Shown: positions 17,163 to 27,285 of the stretch, one piece after another
How positions within the stretch are numbered: position 1 is the stretch's first letter
Layout: the number at the start of each line of letters is the position of its first letter
NCBI GenBank assembly: GCA_015256945.1
Contig: JABZLB010000003.1
Location: forward strand, 1 to 64,000
Direction of reading: 5' to 3'
Length of the DNA stretch: 64,000 nt
Origin: Prevotellaceae bacterium
GTDB taxonomy: Bacteria; Bacteroidota; Bacteroidia; Bacteroidales; Bacteroidaceae
The notes under the pieces: generated by a model
Database searches by the model: none
What the model was told of the DNA's origin: nothing
Seen by the model: the letters and a program-made list of their open reading frames with translations, nothing else
Position numbers and translations under genes: made by a program

Positions 17163-17202
17163 AAAACAAAAAAGTCGGGAGTTCTTCACAGGACCCCCGA
17201 CT
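17163..17202 (-). terminator. Terminator of the PUL operon
   Basis: On the minus strand AGTCGGGGGT (17202-17193) pairs with ACTCCCGACT (17182-17173), ten base pairs with one G-U, followed by TTTTTTGTTTTT. It lies about 40 bp past the GH31 stop. Confidence 0.88.
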
Positions 17203-17243
17203 GGTTAACTATATGAAAAAAGGTTCTGATGAGCCTTATACGT

Positions 17244-19478
17244 TTAAAACTCAATGATTATTTGCTCACGTATACTTGTTGATGGAATATCAACAACGTT
17301 GAGTTTTTGTTCTTTGTCGTAGCTTGTACGAACCTTACGTCCGTTTACTTTCACTGCATCAATATGGCCAAAGGCAGCCAGCTCTACGCGATATGCCCTG
17401 TGGCTTACCTGTCCTTTGTAGGTACCTTGTGCCGGAAAAACCACTACCGAATGGCCACTGCCCTTTTCGGTATATTGCAGACGGGTTGTGGCCGAAGCGC
17501 CTTTTTCGTAGTCGAGCGTGATGCCATCGTCCTCGTATAGCGTGTATGTGTTGCCGGCATTACGTCCTGCAGGATAAACGCGCATGACGAGCGTGTCGAG
17601 TGGTGATGTTGCAGGTCTTGGAGTATAAGGCTGCATAGGCAACACCCATCCGCCCTTGACATACATCGGGAACTCCATAATCGATTTGGCAATATTGCGT
17701 GTTTGTCCGCCTTCGTAGCGCTGATGGGTGAAGAAATCGAACCAAAGGTCACCACGTGGAAACCATACTTTTTGTGAGGCTGTGAGGCTGTCACCCTTAC
17801 CTGGCGATGTAACGGGGGCTGCCATTATGATGTCGCCGAAGGTAAACTCTTGTTCGTTTTCGTAGCTTTCTGGCTGATTTCCATAGTCGATATACATGGC
17901 ACGGTTGAGCGGAACCATCGTTTTGTGGGTTTGCCATACGCTGCTATACACGTAGGGCATGAGCTTAGAGCGGAGCCGATACATGCTGCGGTTTGCGCGA
18001 GTATAGAGTTCTCCTCCCGTCCACGGGCGGCGATCGAGGCTGGCATCTTTCGTACTGTGTACGCGAAGAGCGGCTGAAAGTGCCGAGAATTGGGTCCAGC
18101 GGGTAGTTAATTCCGGATTATTTTTCCCCCGAAAACCTCCTGTATCATGAATCCAATAATAGCAACCGGCATTGCCGCTTTGTGCAGAGAGCTTCACTTC
18201 AAAGGCTAACATGGGCCAGTTGGCCTGCGCGTCGCCCGAGAACCACAGCGGATGACGATGGTCTCCCCATCCTCCCCATCGTGAGTAATTGCAGCCACGG
18301 GTGTTGTTTTTAGCCGATTCGCGGTAATAAAGCTCATTAATCCACGAGAGGGTTGTTGTGTTCGTACCGGGAACGTAGGGGTAAAGGTAGTTCTGTTGCC
18401 AGTCTAACCACCAGAAGTCGACACCCATTTTTTCAGACGGGCGGTGTGCAAACTTAAAGAAGTTCTGCATGTAATTGCTGTCAGAAAGGTTGAACAAGCT
18501 CTTCTCTCCAGGTCGTAATCCGGTTGTCTTTGCATAATCAGGATAGATGCTTTCATGTGGCCGGATGCCATCATGAGGGTGATCATTGAGGCTTACGGTA
18601 ACGCCAAGACGATGAATTGAGTCGATTAATGCTGCGGGATCAGGTATGAGTTTACGGTTCCATGTAAAGCCGGTCCAGTTAAGATGGCCGTTATGTCCTG
18701 TTCCCTCTGTGGCGTCGTTGGTGTGCCATCCCATATCAAAGACGAGGTTGTCAAGGGGGAACTGGTGTTTGTCGTAATCGTGGACGATAGCTAAAAACTC
18801 GTCAGCCGTATAATCCCAATAGCGGCAATACCATACGCCGTGCATGTATTTACGTGTCATTGGCACGTGTCCGCTGACAGCTCCAAGCGACGAAAGTGCT
18901 GCACGATAATCGTTACCGTAGATAAAGCAGTATTGATCCTGGAGATGATGCCGCGTATCACGGGGCTGCAGCCAGCCGTTAACGAGCAGGTCTCCGCGGT
19001 TATCGTCAATCATATACCATCCTGAACGTGTAAGCAATCCGTCGTTCATGGGGATAGCTTCAGTAACACGGTCGAGGGTTTCAACGGGGCCTCCCAGGTT
19101 CTTTCCAAGCACAAAGCGGTTGGTAAAGGTTTTTTCCTTACCGTCGAGCTTATAGTAAACCTTCAGGTTTGAGGTGGAAAAAGGGTATCCGTCCTGATGA
19201 AACCATATACGAAGAGCCGGTGTTTGTATTTCAAAACAGTTGTTGCCGAGTTCCCTTATTGATAGTTCAGATATGGGGACACAGGCCGAACGGTTGTATG
19301 CAAACATCGTAGGGGCATCAACAAACTTGCCATCTGTGGCATATTCAAGGCGAAGCAAGGTAGGCGTAATAACCGTCAGCCGGTTGTTGCCAAAGACCAT
19401 TGGATTGGTCTTTGGCAGCTGCGCGAAACATAAAACTGTCTGAATGATCGCCAGACATGCAAGTAATGTACGTCTCAT
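17244..19478 (-). CDS. Glycoside hydrolase family 31 (alpha-glycosidase)
   Basis: 744-residue exported enzyme, signal peptide ending near residue 19 ('VLCFAQ'). N-terminal galactose-mutarotase-like domain (25-190), catalytic barrel with 'NLVFDMGWHTND' (245-254) and the nucleophile segment 'VDFWWLDWQQ' (Asp359), then 'WFSGDAQANW' and 'WIHDTGGFRG' (probable acid/base region), and a C-terminal beta domain. GH31 retaining enzymes cleave alpha-glucosides, alpha-xylosides, alpha-galactosides or alpha-GalNAc; the linkage cannot be assigned here. The ATG overlaps the stop of the phosphoesterase gene by 4 bp (ATGA), so the pair is translationally coupled. Confidence 0.88.
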   Translation of the reverse strand: MRRTLLACLAIIQTVLCFAQLPKTNPMVFGNNRLTVITPTLLRLEYATDGKFVDAPTMFAYNRSACVPISELSIRELGNNCFEIQTPALRIWFHQDGYPFSTSNLKVYYKLDGKEKTFTNRFVLGKNLGGPVETLDRVTEAIPMNDGLLTRSGWYMIDDNRGDLLVNGWLQPRDTRHHLQDQYCFIYGNDYRAALSSLGAVSGHVPMTRKYMHGVWYCRYWDYTADEFLAIVHDYDKHQFPLDNLVFDMGWHTNDATEGTGHNGHLNWTGFTWNRKLIPDPAALIDSIHRLGVTVSLNDHPHDGIRPHESIYPDYAKTTGLRPGEKSLFNLSDSNYMQNFFKFAHRPSEKMGVDFWWLDWQQNYLYPYVPGTNTTTLSWINELYYRESAKNNTRGCNYSRWGGWGDHRHPLWFSGDAQANWPMLAFEVKLSAQSGNAGCYYWIHDTGGFRGKNNPELTTRWTQFSALSAALRVHSTKDASLDRRPWTGGELYTRANRSMYRLRSKLMPYVYSSVWQTHKTMVPLNRAMYIDYGNQPESYENEQEFTFGDIIMAAPVTSPGKGDSLTASQKVWFPRGDLWFDFFTHQRYEGGQTRNIAKSIMEFPMYVKGGWVLPMQPYTPRPATSPLDTLVMRVYPAGRNAGNTYTLYEDDGITLDYEKGASATTRLQYTEKGSGHSVVVFPAQGTYKGQVSHRAYRVELAAFGHIDAVKVNGRKVRTSYDKEQKLNVVDIPSTSIREQIIIEF

Positions 19479-21040
19479 CTGTCACTATGGGTTGAGGCAG
19501 TATAGATGCGTCCCCAGGGGTCGGTAGCCTTTACATTAATGGTTTGCCAGTTGGATGATGTAGGATTATAGAAGAACATGTGGTCGTTACGGTCTTCAGG
19601 ATCGGCAGACGGTCGCTTTTCCCATCCGTTACGATACTGTAAAAAGCGTACGGCAAGGGGGTCGCGGGCCACCGATGAGTTTGTAAGAAGTTGCCATTGG
19701 CCGTTGTCTTCCTGAACCTGTACGGTCCAGTCGGTGTGCCAGTTGAATACATTGATGAGCACACTGCTGTTGTCGAAGTGGGTTGGTATGGCCAGATAGG
19801 GAGTTTGTAAAATGCCTTCAATACGGCCATAACGCATGGAAGCCTCCTTCGGAGCATAAGCTTTTACCTGATAATCGCGTGGTGTTTCTTCACCTCTATA
19901 ATACGAATCGGACAGTTCGTTGCCGTCAAAGGAGAACACTCCGTAGCCACGAGGAGAACCATCGTTACATATTCCCAGGCCACCATAAGTGTTCCAGTAG
20001 GCACCCATTACCGCACCGAGGGTGTATTCGCGCATGTTTGGAGCGATGTCGGTGGTGAAGTTGTTATGGGTGTGGCCGCTTAGGATGATAACACGGTGGT
20101 AGTCTTTTATAAGATTGTAAAGGTCCTGACGGTTCGTAATGTGGTTATTGGGGTTGTTACGGCGTGATGTAGGAATGTGCAAGCCAATAATAATCGACTT
20201 GTCTTTACTTACATATTCCAGGTCCTTTTTGAGCCACGCGAGCTGTGCCCGTGTAATTTCTCCCTCGTAATCGTTACGTCCTCTAACACCGCTATAAAGT
20301 ACATCGTCGATTGCTATAATGTGCCACTGCCCGATATTATATGAGTAATAGGTTGGACCAAGGGCATCGCGATATTCCTTATCCGAGTTAATGTCGTCAT
20401 GAGTTTTCTCATTATGGTCGTGGTTTCCTATAATATTCAGGGTAGGAAAGCTCAGTCGTGAAACCTGTGCCTTATACTGTCCGTATATGCCTGTGTTGTT
20501 CCAGGAAATGTCTCCCATGCTCATTCCGATGACGGTACCTTGTATTGAATCGGTCTGTGCCTTTATTTTGGGCATGATTGTGTCTAACATCGAAAGGTCA
20601 ACATTGTCACCAACCTGTACATCGGCAAGTGCAACGATTGTGAATTTCGAATCAATCGGCTTACTTTTCAGCTCAAAATTACGCTGCAGGACGTGAGAAT
20701 TTGTGAAATTGAGCTTTTTAAAGAATTTGGGTAATCCCTGTTCTGTGGGCAGTTCGCAATCGGCAGGGACGCTGATAAACACGTAATCACGATTCTTTGA
20801 ACGCATTTGATATTCGCCCTTTTCGTCGGTAGTGATGACATTTACGCCATCGCTTACTACGACTCCCTGGCGTGGAACACCGTCAACGGTAACACGACCT
20901 ACGACGTTCATGCCTGTATTGTGTTGAATGGTAAGCTCGTCATTGTCGGTACTTAAAGGCTCGGCAAACTTGGCATCATTGCATGAAGCCATGCAGATGG
21001 TGACGAGAAGGAGCGACACATATTTAATGATCTTTTTCAT
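19475..21040 (-). CDS. Calcineurin-like metallophosphoesterase lipoprotein
   Basis: 521 residues. Lipoprotein signal peptide with lipobox 'MASC' (Cys20), so likely periplasmic or surface exposed. A carboxypeptidase-regulatory/CalcineurinN-like beta domain (about 45-125) precedes the metallophosphoesterase core: 'ALADVQVGD', 'GMSMGDISWNN', 'IIGNHDHNEKTH', 'IIGLHIPTS' and 'ILSGHTHNN' supply the metal ligands. A C-terminal beta domain follows (about 380-521). Its position between SusD and GH31 suggests removal of phosphate from the imported or surface-bound glycan, but the substrate is not visible. Confidence 0.83.
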   Translation of the reverse strand: MKKIIKYVSLLLVTICMASCNDAKFAEPLSTDNDELTIQHNTGMNVVGRVTVDGVPRQGVVVSDGVNVITTDEKGEYQMRSKNRDYVFISVPADCELPTEQGLPKFFKKLNFTNSHVLQRNFELKSKPIDSKFTIVALADVQVGDNVDLSMLDTIMPKIKAQTDSIQGTVIGMSMGDISWNNTGIYGQYKAQVSRLSFPTLNIIGNHDHNEKTHDDINSDKEYRDALGPTYYSYNIGQWHIIAIDDVLYSGVRGRNDYEGEITRAQLAWLKKDLEYVSKDKSIIIGLHIPTSRRNNPNNHITNRQDLYNLIKDYHRVIILSGHTHNNFTTDIAPNMREYTLGAVMGAYWNTYGGLGICNDGSPRGYGVFSFDGNELSDSYYRGEETPRDYQVKAYAPKEASMRYGRIEGILQTPYLAIPTHFDNSSVLINVFNWHTDWTVQVQEDNGQWQLLTNSSVARDPLAVRFLQYRNGWEKRPSADPEDRNDHMFFYNPTSSNWQTINVKATDPWGRIYTASTHSDR

Positions 21041-21061
21041 AATATATTTGTCTTGAAGAAA

Positions 21062-22717
21062 TTAATAACCAGGATTCTGTTGTAACAAGGGGTTAGCCTG
21101 AATATCTGCAGAGGGAATAGGGAACAGCTTTTTGTTGTTGTCGCTGGTAGCATTGTGCGCCCACCAGTCTTCAGTAGTCCACAATCCCAAACGGATGAGG
21201 TCGGTACGACGACGGCCTTCGCCAAGGAATTCAATCATCCATTCGTCAGCAAGGCGATAAATATCAAACGTTGCGGGAACGGGATTAGGGTCTATTCCGT
21301 TAGTGAAATTGCGCTTGCGCACAGTGTTAATAAGCTGTGCGGCACCTGCTTTATCGCCTGCACGCCATTTGCATTCGGCGAGCATGTAATAGATTTCCGT
21401 CAGACGGATAACAGGAAAATCGGGATCCCAGAGGCGGGAAATGTCGGTATTATTCGGGATTGGCATTTTAACAAGGCGTATTCCAGACTCTTCTGACCCG
21501 TTAAGCATAGAAGAACCTCTGCCGTCTGCATTAATATAGTCGACGGCATTCAGCACTTGTCCAGCCTTGTCGTTGATACCTTTTGCCACTTCTCCCGTAA
21601 TAGGATTCTTTTGAATACCTACGCAGAACATTCCCGTATAGGTACTGTTGCCACGGTAAACATACGGTTGTTTGCGCAAATCGCTGCTTTCAAACTTCTC
21701 GTATGGGTTGCCAAGCTTCCATTGTGTGTATATGCCCGATGTGGCATTCTCGCGTGAAGGTGCAAGACAAAAGCCGTTATAGCAAGACGCCGGGAACGAA
21801 GTGTTGAAGTATTTAGGCGAATTTGAGTGATAGAAATAACGGTAATACCACTTAAACTCAAGCTTTGCATTGGCCGAAGGAACGTTCCAAATAGCCTCGG
21901 GACTCTTGTCATTGTCGAAGTTGTGTGGGCCATTCCATGTTGGATCGAGAGCATAGCGACCATAGACTCCGTTGATAATGTCCTGGCATATTTGTGCACA
22001 TTCTGCAAAATGGTCCTCTCCGATATAGCTGATGGCATTGAATTTCAATTCGGCTAGCATTGCAGCAGCAGCAGCTTGCTTAATGTAACCGTCTTCACTT
22101 TCGCCGATGGTATTCTTCTTTTTCAGTTTTGGAATAGCATCGGTAAGCAAAGAATCGATGTGATTATAAGTTTCCTTTGCCGTAGCTCGTCCCTTTACCG
22201 GGTCGTTATTTGAATGGTAAATAGGCATTCCGCCGAAATAATCGAGGCCCTTCATGTAAAAGTATGCGATGATTGCATTGAGCTGATTAAGCTGGTTCGC
22301 TTTGTCAGCATCAGTCATTCCCAATGTGTTGTAATCAACTTTAGACAAGTCATCATAGGCTTCGAGAGCGCGAGCAATACCTCCTGTTGTACCTTCATAG
22401 GTATTGACAATGAAGCGATCGGTGGGGGTCCATGTGTGTTCGTGCAGACGAATATATTCACCGTTGTTATAGAAATCGCTGCCACGAGTAGGGCATACCA
22501 TCTCATCGGTGGTTAGTTCCTGCAAATACCAGCGGTCGTTTCCAAGGTACCATTTCCAGTGAGTAAATGGTCTGCTCATGATGGCATAGGTGTTTTCAGG
22601 AGTAGTTATAAACGTTTCGGGTGTGACACTTGAATAGAATTTCTCGTTCAGGTCACAAGATTCTAATCCTAACAGGGATGCGCCAATGAGCGCAAAAGCC
22701 GTATATTTTAGTTTCAT
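21062..22717 (-). CDS. SusD/RagB-family starch-binding-like lipoprotein
   Basis: Surface lipoprotein that caps the SusC transporter and binds the target glycan. ATG at 22717 begins 'MKLKYTAFALIGASLLGLESC', with the lipobox Cys at 21. The SusD signature of TPR-like helices is seen in 'ALEAYDDLSKVDY' and 'YFYMKGLDYFGGMPI', and the RagB C-terminal part in 'RLTEIYYMLAECKWRAGDKAGA', 'INTVRKRN' and 'EFLGEGRRRTDLIRLG'. 551 residues is typical. It starts 20 bp after the SusC stop. Confidence 0.94.
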   Translation of the reverse strand: MKLKYTAFALIGASLLGLESCDLNEKFYSSVTPETFITTPENTYAIMSRPFTHWKWYLGNDRWYLQELTTDEMVCPTRGSDFYNNGEYIRLHEHTWTPTDRFIVNTYEGTTGGIARALEAYDDLSKVDYNTLGMTDADKANQLNQLNAIIAYFYMKGLDYFGGMPIYHSNNDPVKGRATAKETYNHIDSLLTDAIPKLKKKNTIGESEDGYIKQAAAAAMLAELKFNAISYIGEDHFAECAQICQDIINGVYGRYALDPTWNGPHNFDNDKSPEAIWNVPSANAKLEFKWYYRYFYHSNSPKYFNTSFPASCYNGFCLAPSRENATSGIYTQWKLGNPYEKFESSDLRKQPYVYRGNSTYTGMFCVGIQKNPITGEVAKGINDKAGQVLNAVDYINADGRGSSMLNGSEESGIRLVKMPIPNNTDISRLWDPDFPVIRLTEIYYMLAECKWRAGDKAGAAQLINTVRKRNFTNGIDPNPVPATFDIYRLADEWMIEFLGEGRRRTDLIRLGLWTTEDWWAHNATSDNNKKLFPIPSADIQANPLLQQNPGY

Positions 22718-22737
22718 GATTTTGTTTTCCTTAATGG

Positions 22738-25707
22738 TTAAAACGATAATTGTACGCCCAGTGTCCAATGAATGGTTTGAGGATACATCGAAGATGTGCT
22801 GCGAATATATTCAAATCCGGGTTCCAAACCGTTGATATTTACCTCAGGATTGTAGCCGGGATATTTCGTAAAGCGTGCCAAGTCGCGGACAGTTAAGTAT
22901 ACACGTGCCGTCGAAAGGTACTTTTGCCATTTAGATGTGTCCAGTGTGTATCCCAGAGTAAGGGCATCTATCTTCAAGAATGTTGCGTTATTGAGGAAAT
23001 AGTCAGTAAGAATACGTGTGTCGTTTATATTCTTATTGTCAGTGAAAGCAATCTTCAGCAGGTTGTCTTGTGACGAGCTCTTTAAACCATGATATAAGTT
23101 GAGCTGGCTGAATACATCATATCCAATCCATGAACGTAATGACAAGCCAAGGTCGAAGTTGCGGTAGCTCAGGCTGTGATCCATAGAAAGGATAAGCTTG
23201 GGTATCGCATTTCCTACGTAATGCTTGTTGGCATCAGTAAGGTTGCTTGCTGTTCCGCTTGATACTGGTACAACATTGTTGTCCTTATCATATATAAGCC
23301 ACTTGCCGTTTGAGTCTAAACCTGCATATTTAAAGAGCCAGAACTGTCCTACTTTTGACCCGTTAACCAGTTTCGTAGCATATCCCATCGACTGTGGAAA
23401 AGCACCTCCATATAGGTACGAATTGGTATCACCGAGGTTGTCTATCTTCGATGTGTTGTGAGAAAGACGCAGTGTAGAGCTGTAATTTAAGTTTCTGCTC
23501 TTAATGATTTGTCCTGTTATCTCAAATTCCCAGCCGCGGTTTGTCAGTGTTCCTGCGTTCTTCATGATCGTGCTGAACACCATTGGGGGTTGAGGAGCAG
23601 GTACTTCAAACAGCATGTCATCGACCTTACGCACATAGTAGTCAAACTTACCCGAGATACGATTATGTAATATAGAGAAGTCGATACCAACGTCAAACTC
23701 TTTCTTTTCTTCCCATTTCAGGTCAGGGTTTATATTGCGAGTGCTTCCATATCCTGGTTGCCAGATGCCGTAAGTTGGCCACATATCATTCGACTTATAC
23801 GTCCTTACCGTATAGCCACTACCGAAGTCGTTGTTACCTGTTACACCGTAACCAGCACGTAATTTCAGGTCGTTTATCCAGGTAATATCCTTCATAAACT
23901 TCTCTTTACTGATGCGCCAGCCTCCCGAAATAGCCCAGAAGTTACCCCATCTGTGGTTTGCACCGAATCGCGAACTGCCCTCACGACGGAAGCTTAACGT
24001 TGCCATGTACTTGTCGTCGTATGAATAATTACCACGAGCAAAGAACGACATCAGTCGCTCACGTGGCTTTTTATATGAGTTCATGCTGGCTAAACCGTCT
24101 GACAAGTCTGTGCCGGCACTCATATCCCAGCCGCCTATTCCGTCAACGGTAAAGTTGCCATTGGTCATATCAAACGATTCACCGCCTGTTTGATAAAAGC
24201 TCCAACCCATAACGGCATCAACGCGATGCAGGTTATTAAAGTCGTGCATGTATGAGGCATAAGCCTCTACATTGCGGTTCTCGGTTTTTGAAAAGTAGTG
24301 ATAAGCACGTCCGCGTTTGTTAGCAGTTATCATGCTAAGATGGTTCTGATGGTAGTAAGAGTATTCCTGCCACTGACGGTTATCTACACCGAATGTGCTC
24401 TGAACCGACAATCCTTCCATCAGATTTATCTTCAAGGTAGCATCTGCTTGTAACCACTTGTCGATACCTTTATAGTCTTTTAGTTTAATATCGGCAACGG
24501 GATTCCATGTTGTTCCACCTACACCTATGGTGTTAACGTTGTATTGTCTTGGGTCGTTGGGGTTCATAACAGGTATGGTTGGGTTCAGTGTTATAGCCTG
24601 TTGAGCCGACGACGACCCCATACGTGTGTCGCGGTTAGCCTCACGGTATTGTGCGTTTACAGTAAGTTCTACCTTACCGTCAAACATTTTGTATTTGGCG
24701 TTCATACGTCCCGAATAGTCCTTTCGGCCGTCACCAATGACAATTCCTTTCAAATCCTGATATACTAAAGAGGTATAAACCTGCAGAGCCTTGCTGCCAC
24801 CCGATACCGATAACACGTGTCTCTGCGACAGTTGATTCTCATTTACAAGCTGCTTATACCAGTCGGTGTCGTATCCATAGTCTTGTCCGAGTCCGTATTC
24901 CAGATAGTCTCTTGAAGAAAGAATGTCGAGACTCTTTCGTATTGTTTCCGTTGACAGCTCAGTTGTATAGGTTGCTTTCACCTTTCCTTCCTGCGCATGC
25001 TTTGTGGTTACAAGGATAACACCTCCTGCTGCACGTGTACCATAGATAGCACCGGCAGAAGCATCTTTCAGCACATCAATCGAAGCAACGTCCTCTTGAT
25101 TTATCATTCTAAGGTCTCCACCAGGCACACCGTCTATCACTACCAGCGGACCGCGTCCTGCATTTACCGATGCAACACCACGCAATTGGTAGCCATTCGA
25201 CGAGTTTGGACTTGAACTGCCCGATATGGTAAGGCCTGTAACCTTACCCTGAAGGGCAGTAGCTATGGTAGATCCGCCCAAACCTGTAACCAGATTGTCG
25301 CCTTTAATAGAGGTAATAGAAGAGGTAACGCGCTTCTTTTCCATCGTACCATATCCCACTACTACTACGTCTTTCAGCGTCTGCATGTCGTCTTTCATGA
25401 CAATATTAAACTCACGATTCTTTCCGATTTTGAGCTTAACCGTCTGAAATCCTACCGATGTAACCTGTATAGTCTGGTCATCTTCAACCTTCAAAGTGAA
25501 CTTTCCGTCAATGTCTGCCGTTGTACCCGTTGTAGTTCCTGGTACTGCAATAGTGGCTCCTACAAGAGGTTCGCCGCTTGAATCGGTAATAACACCTTTT
25601 ACGGTAACGGGGTTTCCTGCGTAGGTTGCTGCCGAAATTGCAGTCATAATAAGGGCTGTGGCTGCCTTGCGCATACGGTTACCCTTAGTAATATGTTTCA
25701 TTTTCAT
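22738..25707 (-). CDS. SusC/RagA-family TonB-dependent outer-membrane transporter
   Basis: 989-residue importer for oligosaccharides across the outer membrane. Signal peptide, then a carboxypeptidase-regulatory-like domain ('VKGVITDSSGEPLVGATI'), TonB box-like 'DVVVVGYGTMEKKRVT', plug with 'LRGVASVNAGRGPLVVIDG' and 'DVLKDASAGAIYGTRAAGG', and a 22-strand barrel ending 'HWTLGVQLSF'. No N-terminal extension for anti-sigma (FecR) signalling is present, which fits control by the SusR-like protein. It follows the BACON protein by 5 bp. Confidence 0.95.
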   Translation of the reverse strand: MKMKHITKGNRMRKAATALIMTAISAATYAGNPVTVKGVITDSSGEPLVGATIAVPGTTTGTTADIDGKFTLKVEDDQTIQVTSVGFQTVKLKIGKNREFNIVMKDDMQTLKDVVVVGYGTMEKKRVTSSITSIKGDNLVTGLGGSTIATALQGKVTGLTISGSSSPNSSNGYQLRGVASVNAGRGPLVVIDGVPGGDLRMINQEDVASIDVLKDASAGAIYGTRAAGGVILVTTKHAQEGKVKATYTTELSTETIRKSLDILSSRDYLEYGLGQDYGYDTDWYKQLVNENQLSQRHVLSVSGGSKALQVYTSLVYQDLKGIVIGDGRKDYSGRMNAKYKMFDGKVELTVNAQYREANRDTRMGSSSAQQAITLNPTIPVMNPNDPRQYNVNTIGVGGTTWNPVADIKLKDYKGIDKWLQADATLKINLMEGLSVQSTFGVDNRQWQEYSYYHQNHLSMITANKRGRAYHYFSKTENRNVEAYASYMHDFNNLHRVDAVMGWSFYQTGGESFDMTNGNFTVDGIGGWDMSAGTDLSDGLASMNSYKKPRERLMSFFARGNYSYDDKYMATLSFRREGSSRFGANHRWGNFWAISGGWRISKEKFMKDITWINDLKLRAGYGVTGNNDFGSGYTVRTYKSNDMWPTYGIWQPGYGSTRNINPDLKWEEKKEFDVGIDFSILHNRISGKFDYYVRKVDDMLFEVPAPQPPMVFSTIMKNAGTLTNRGWEFEITGQIIKSRNLNYSSTLRLSHNTSKIDNLGDTNSYLYGGAFPQSMGYATKLVNGSKVGQFWLFKYAGLDSNGKWLIYDKDNNVVPVSSGTASNLTDANKHYVGNAIPKLILSMDHSLSYRNFDLGLSLRSWIGYDVFSQLNLYHGLKSSSQDNLLKIAFTDNKNINDTRILTDYFLNNATFLKIDALTLGYTLDTSKWQKYLSTARVYLTVRDLARFTKYPGYNPEVNINGLEPGFEYIRSTSSMYPQTIHWTLGVQLSF

Positions 25708-25712
25708 TTCTT

Positions 25713-27284
25713 TTAGTTATTAGTTGTGGTTCGGGTTACCTTGATATTGTCGAGGAACCAGCGGTAATAGCCACCGATACCCTTCTGTGATGAGCGGATG
25801 GTAATTTTTGTATTGGCCGTAGCTCCTTCTATTTTTACCTGATGGTTACGCGTCCATTGCCAGGGTTTAGAGGAGTCAGTATTCTTAGTAGGCGCGAATA
25901 TCTTGCTCAATGTTGCACTTTGTCCGTCAACGATAGTGCCATCGCCACTGATTTCTAACACAACAGTCGTTTCGTCATCCCAATTGTCGGCAATATCGAA
26001 ACTTACGATAACGTTTGCTTTCTTGCCATCTTCAATATCGAGATTGTCCTTGATGGTAACACCTCCCTGATTGTTTTTGCGTCCTAATTTCAGGTATCCG
26101 TCGGCTACATATATACAGTGTCCGCCTGTATTAAAGTCGATAAGTTTCTGCGAGAAATTTGTCATGCAATCGGTATTGCCATATATACCTGTTGTTTTAT
26201 TATTTTGACCACCAACGCTTGCAACCTGATCCTGGCATACAGTAGGATTGGCAAGTGCAAAGGTATGCGCCCAGTCGAACGGCTCACTGAAGTAAACGTA
26301 GCCTACCGGCTTGTTGTCAGGGATGAGCTTCAGCTTGTTTTCCTGTTTCAGTTTCAGTACTTTCTCTACACCGTGAGCCGAAATAAGAATGATGTCGCCC
26401 TCGCGTGCTGCTCCCGTGCTGTTCGCAGTTGCGGTTACTGTCATGCGTGTATCGCCGGCGTTTCCGCTCATGGGTGAACATGTTGCCCATGCAGGCTTGC
26501 TGCTAACTGTCCAGCCTTCTACGGCATTAATGTCAAAGATGTTCTCTTCGCCCGTCATGGTGTTGACACCATCCTTGCTTAATGTAATTATGGTAGCAGG
26601 TGTAGTAAACACCTTTGCATCCTGTGTAACGGTGAGGTTATAGCTTAGCTTGCCTGTTGTAAAGGTTACATGTGCTTTACGTGTAGCCTTCGTTCCGTTG
26701 GCATCAATATTTAATGTAATATCATAATCACCGGGTTCGCCCTCAGTTTTCGACGGATGGAGCCATGTGCATGTGTCAGGAACGGTAATTTTCCAACTGT
26801 AATTGCTCGAAATGTGTACCACGGGAGCCTTGCCTTCTTCATCCAGTCCCAGAATGTTCACATTGGGCCTCAATCCTGTTGCCGTTACTTTTTCTGTCAG
26901 GCGATGCTGAAAAACAGATACCTGTTCGGGCTTTCCGTTAGCCAGTACAAACTCGAGGTATCCTTCTCTGTCCTCTCCTGTTGTATTCTTTTCAGCAGTA
27001 ACGTATATCGTCTGGCGTCCACGGTTGCCGCTCTCATGGTTTAGTTTTACCCAGTCGGGCTTGCTAACCAGTTTCCAATCCTGGTTAGCGCCCATTTTAA
27101 ACTGTCCTGGTTGTTTCTTCTCAGTAAGGCCATCGTATTGTAATTCAATATCGGCCTCCGAAGCTACAAAGTATGGATCGACCGAAGCTTCGTCTCTACA
27201 CGAAGTAAAAGTTGACGTAGTAGCGGCCAAAAGCAAGAACAACAGGCCGTACATTATTTTATTTAGTTTTTTCATATTCTTCAT
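25713..27284 (-). CDS. Surface glycan-binding lipoprotein with three BACON domains
   Basis: 523 residues with a lipobox ('FTSC', Cys near 29). Three Ig-like BACON repeats are visible, about 45-130, 150-225 and 240-320, each with the W-x-x-[VA] and 'ADxxTG..REG' pattern ('NQDWKLVSKPDWVKL', 'NYSWKITVPDTCTWL', 'VEGWTVSSKPAWATC'). The C-terminal part (about 335-523) is a jelly-roll-like domain ending 'YRWFLDNIKV', shared with the preceding lipoprotein. It probably fills the SusE/F or SGBP role of holding polysaccharide at the cell surface. Position upstream of SusC is less usual than downstream of SusD. Confidence 0.8.
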   Translation of the reverse strand: MKNMKKLNKIMYGLLFLLLAATTSTFTSCRDEASVDPYFVASEADIELQYDGLTEKKQPGQFKMGANQDWKLVSKPDWVKLNHESGNRGRQTIYVTAEKNTTGEDREGYLEFVLANGKPEQVSVFQHRLTEKVTATGLRPNVNILGLDEEGKAPVVHISSNYSWKITVPDTCTWLHPSKTEGEPGDYDITLNIDANGTKATRKAHVTFTTGKLSYNLTVTQDAKVFTTPATIITLSKDGVNTMTGEENIFDINAVEGWTVSSKPAWATCSPMSGNAGDTRMTVTATANSTGAAREGDIILISAHGVEKVLKLKQENKLKLIPDNKPVGYVYFSEPFDWAHTFALANPTVCQDQVASVGGQNNKTTGIYGNTDCMTNFSQKLIDFNTGGHCIYVADGYLKLGRKNNQGGVTIKDNLDIEDGKKANVIVSFDIADNWDDETTVVLEISGDGTIVDGQSATLSKIFAPTKNTDSSKPWQWTRNHQVKIEGATANTKITIRSSQKGIGGYYRWFLDNIKVTRTTTNN

Positions 27285-27285
27285 T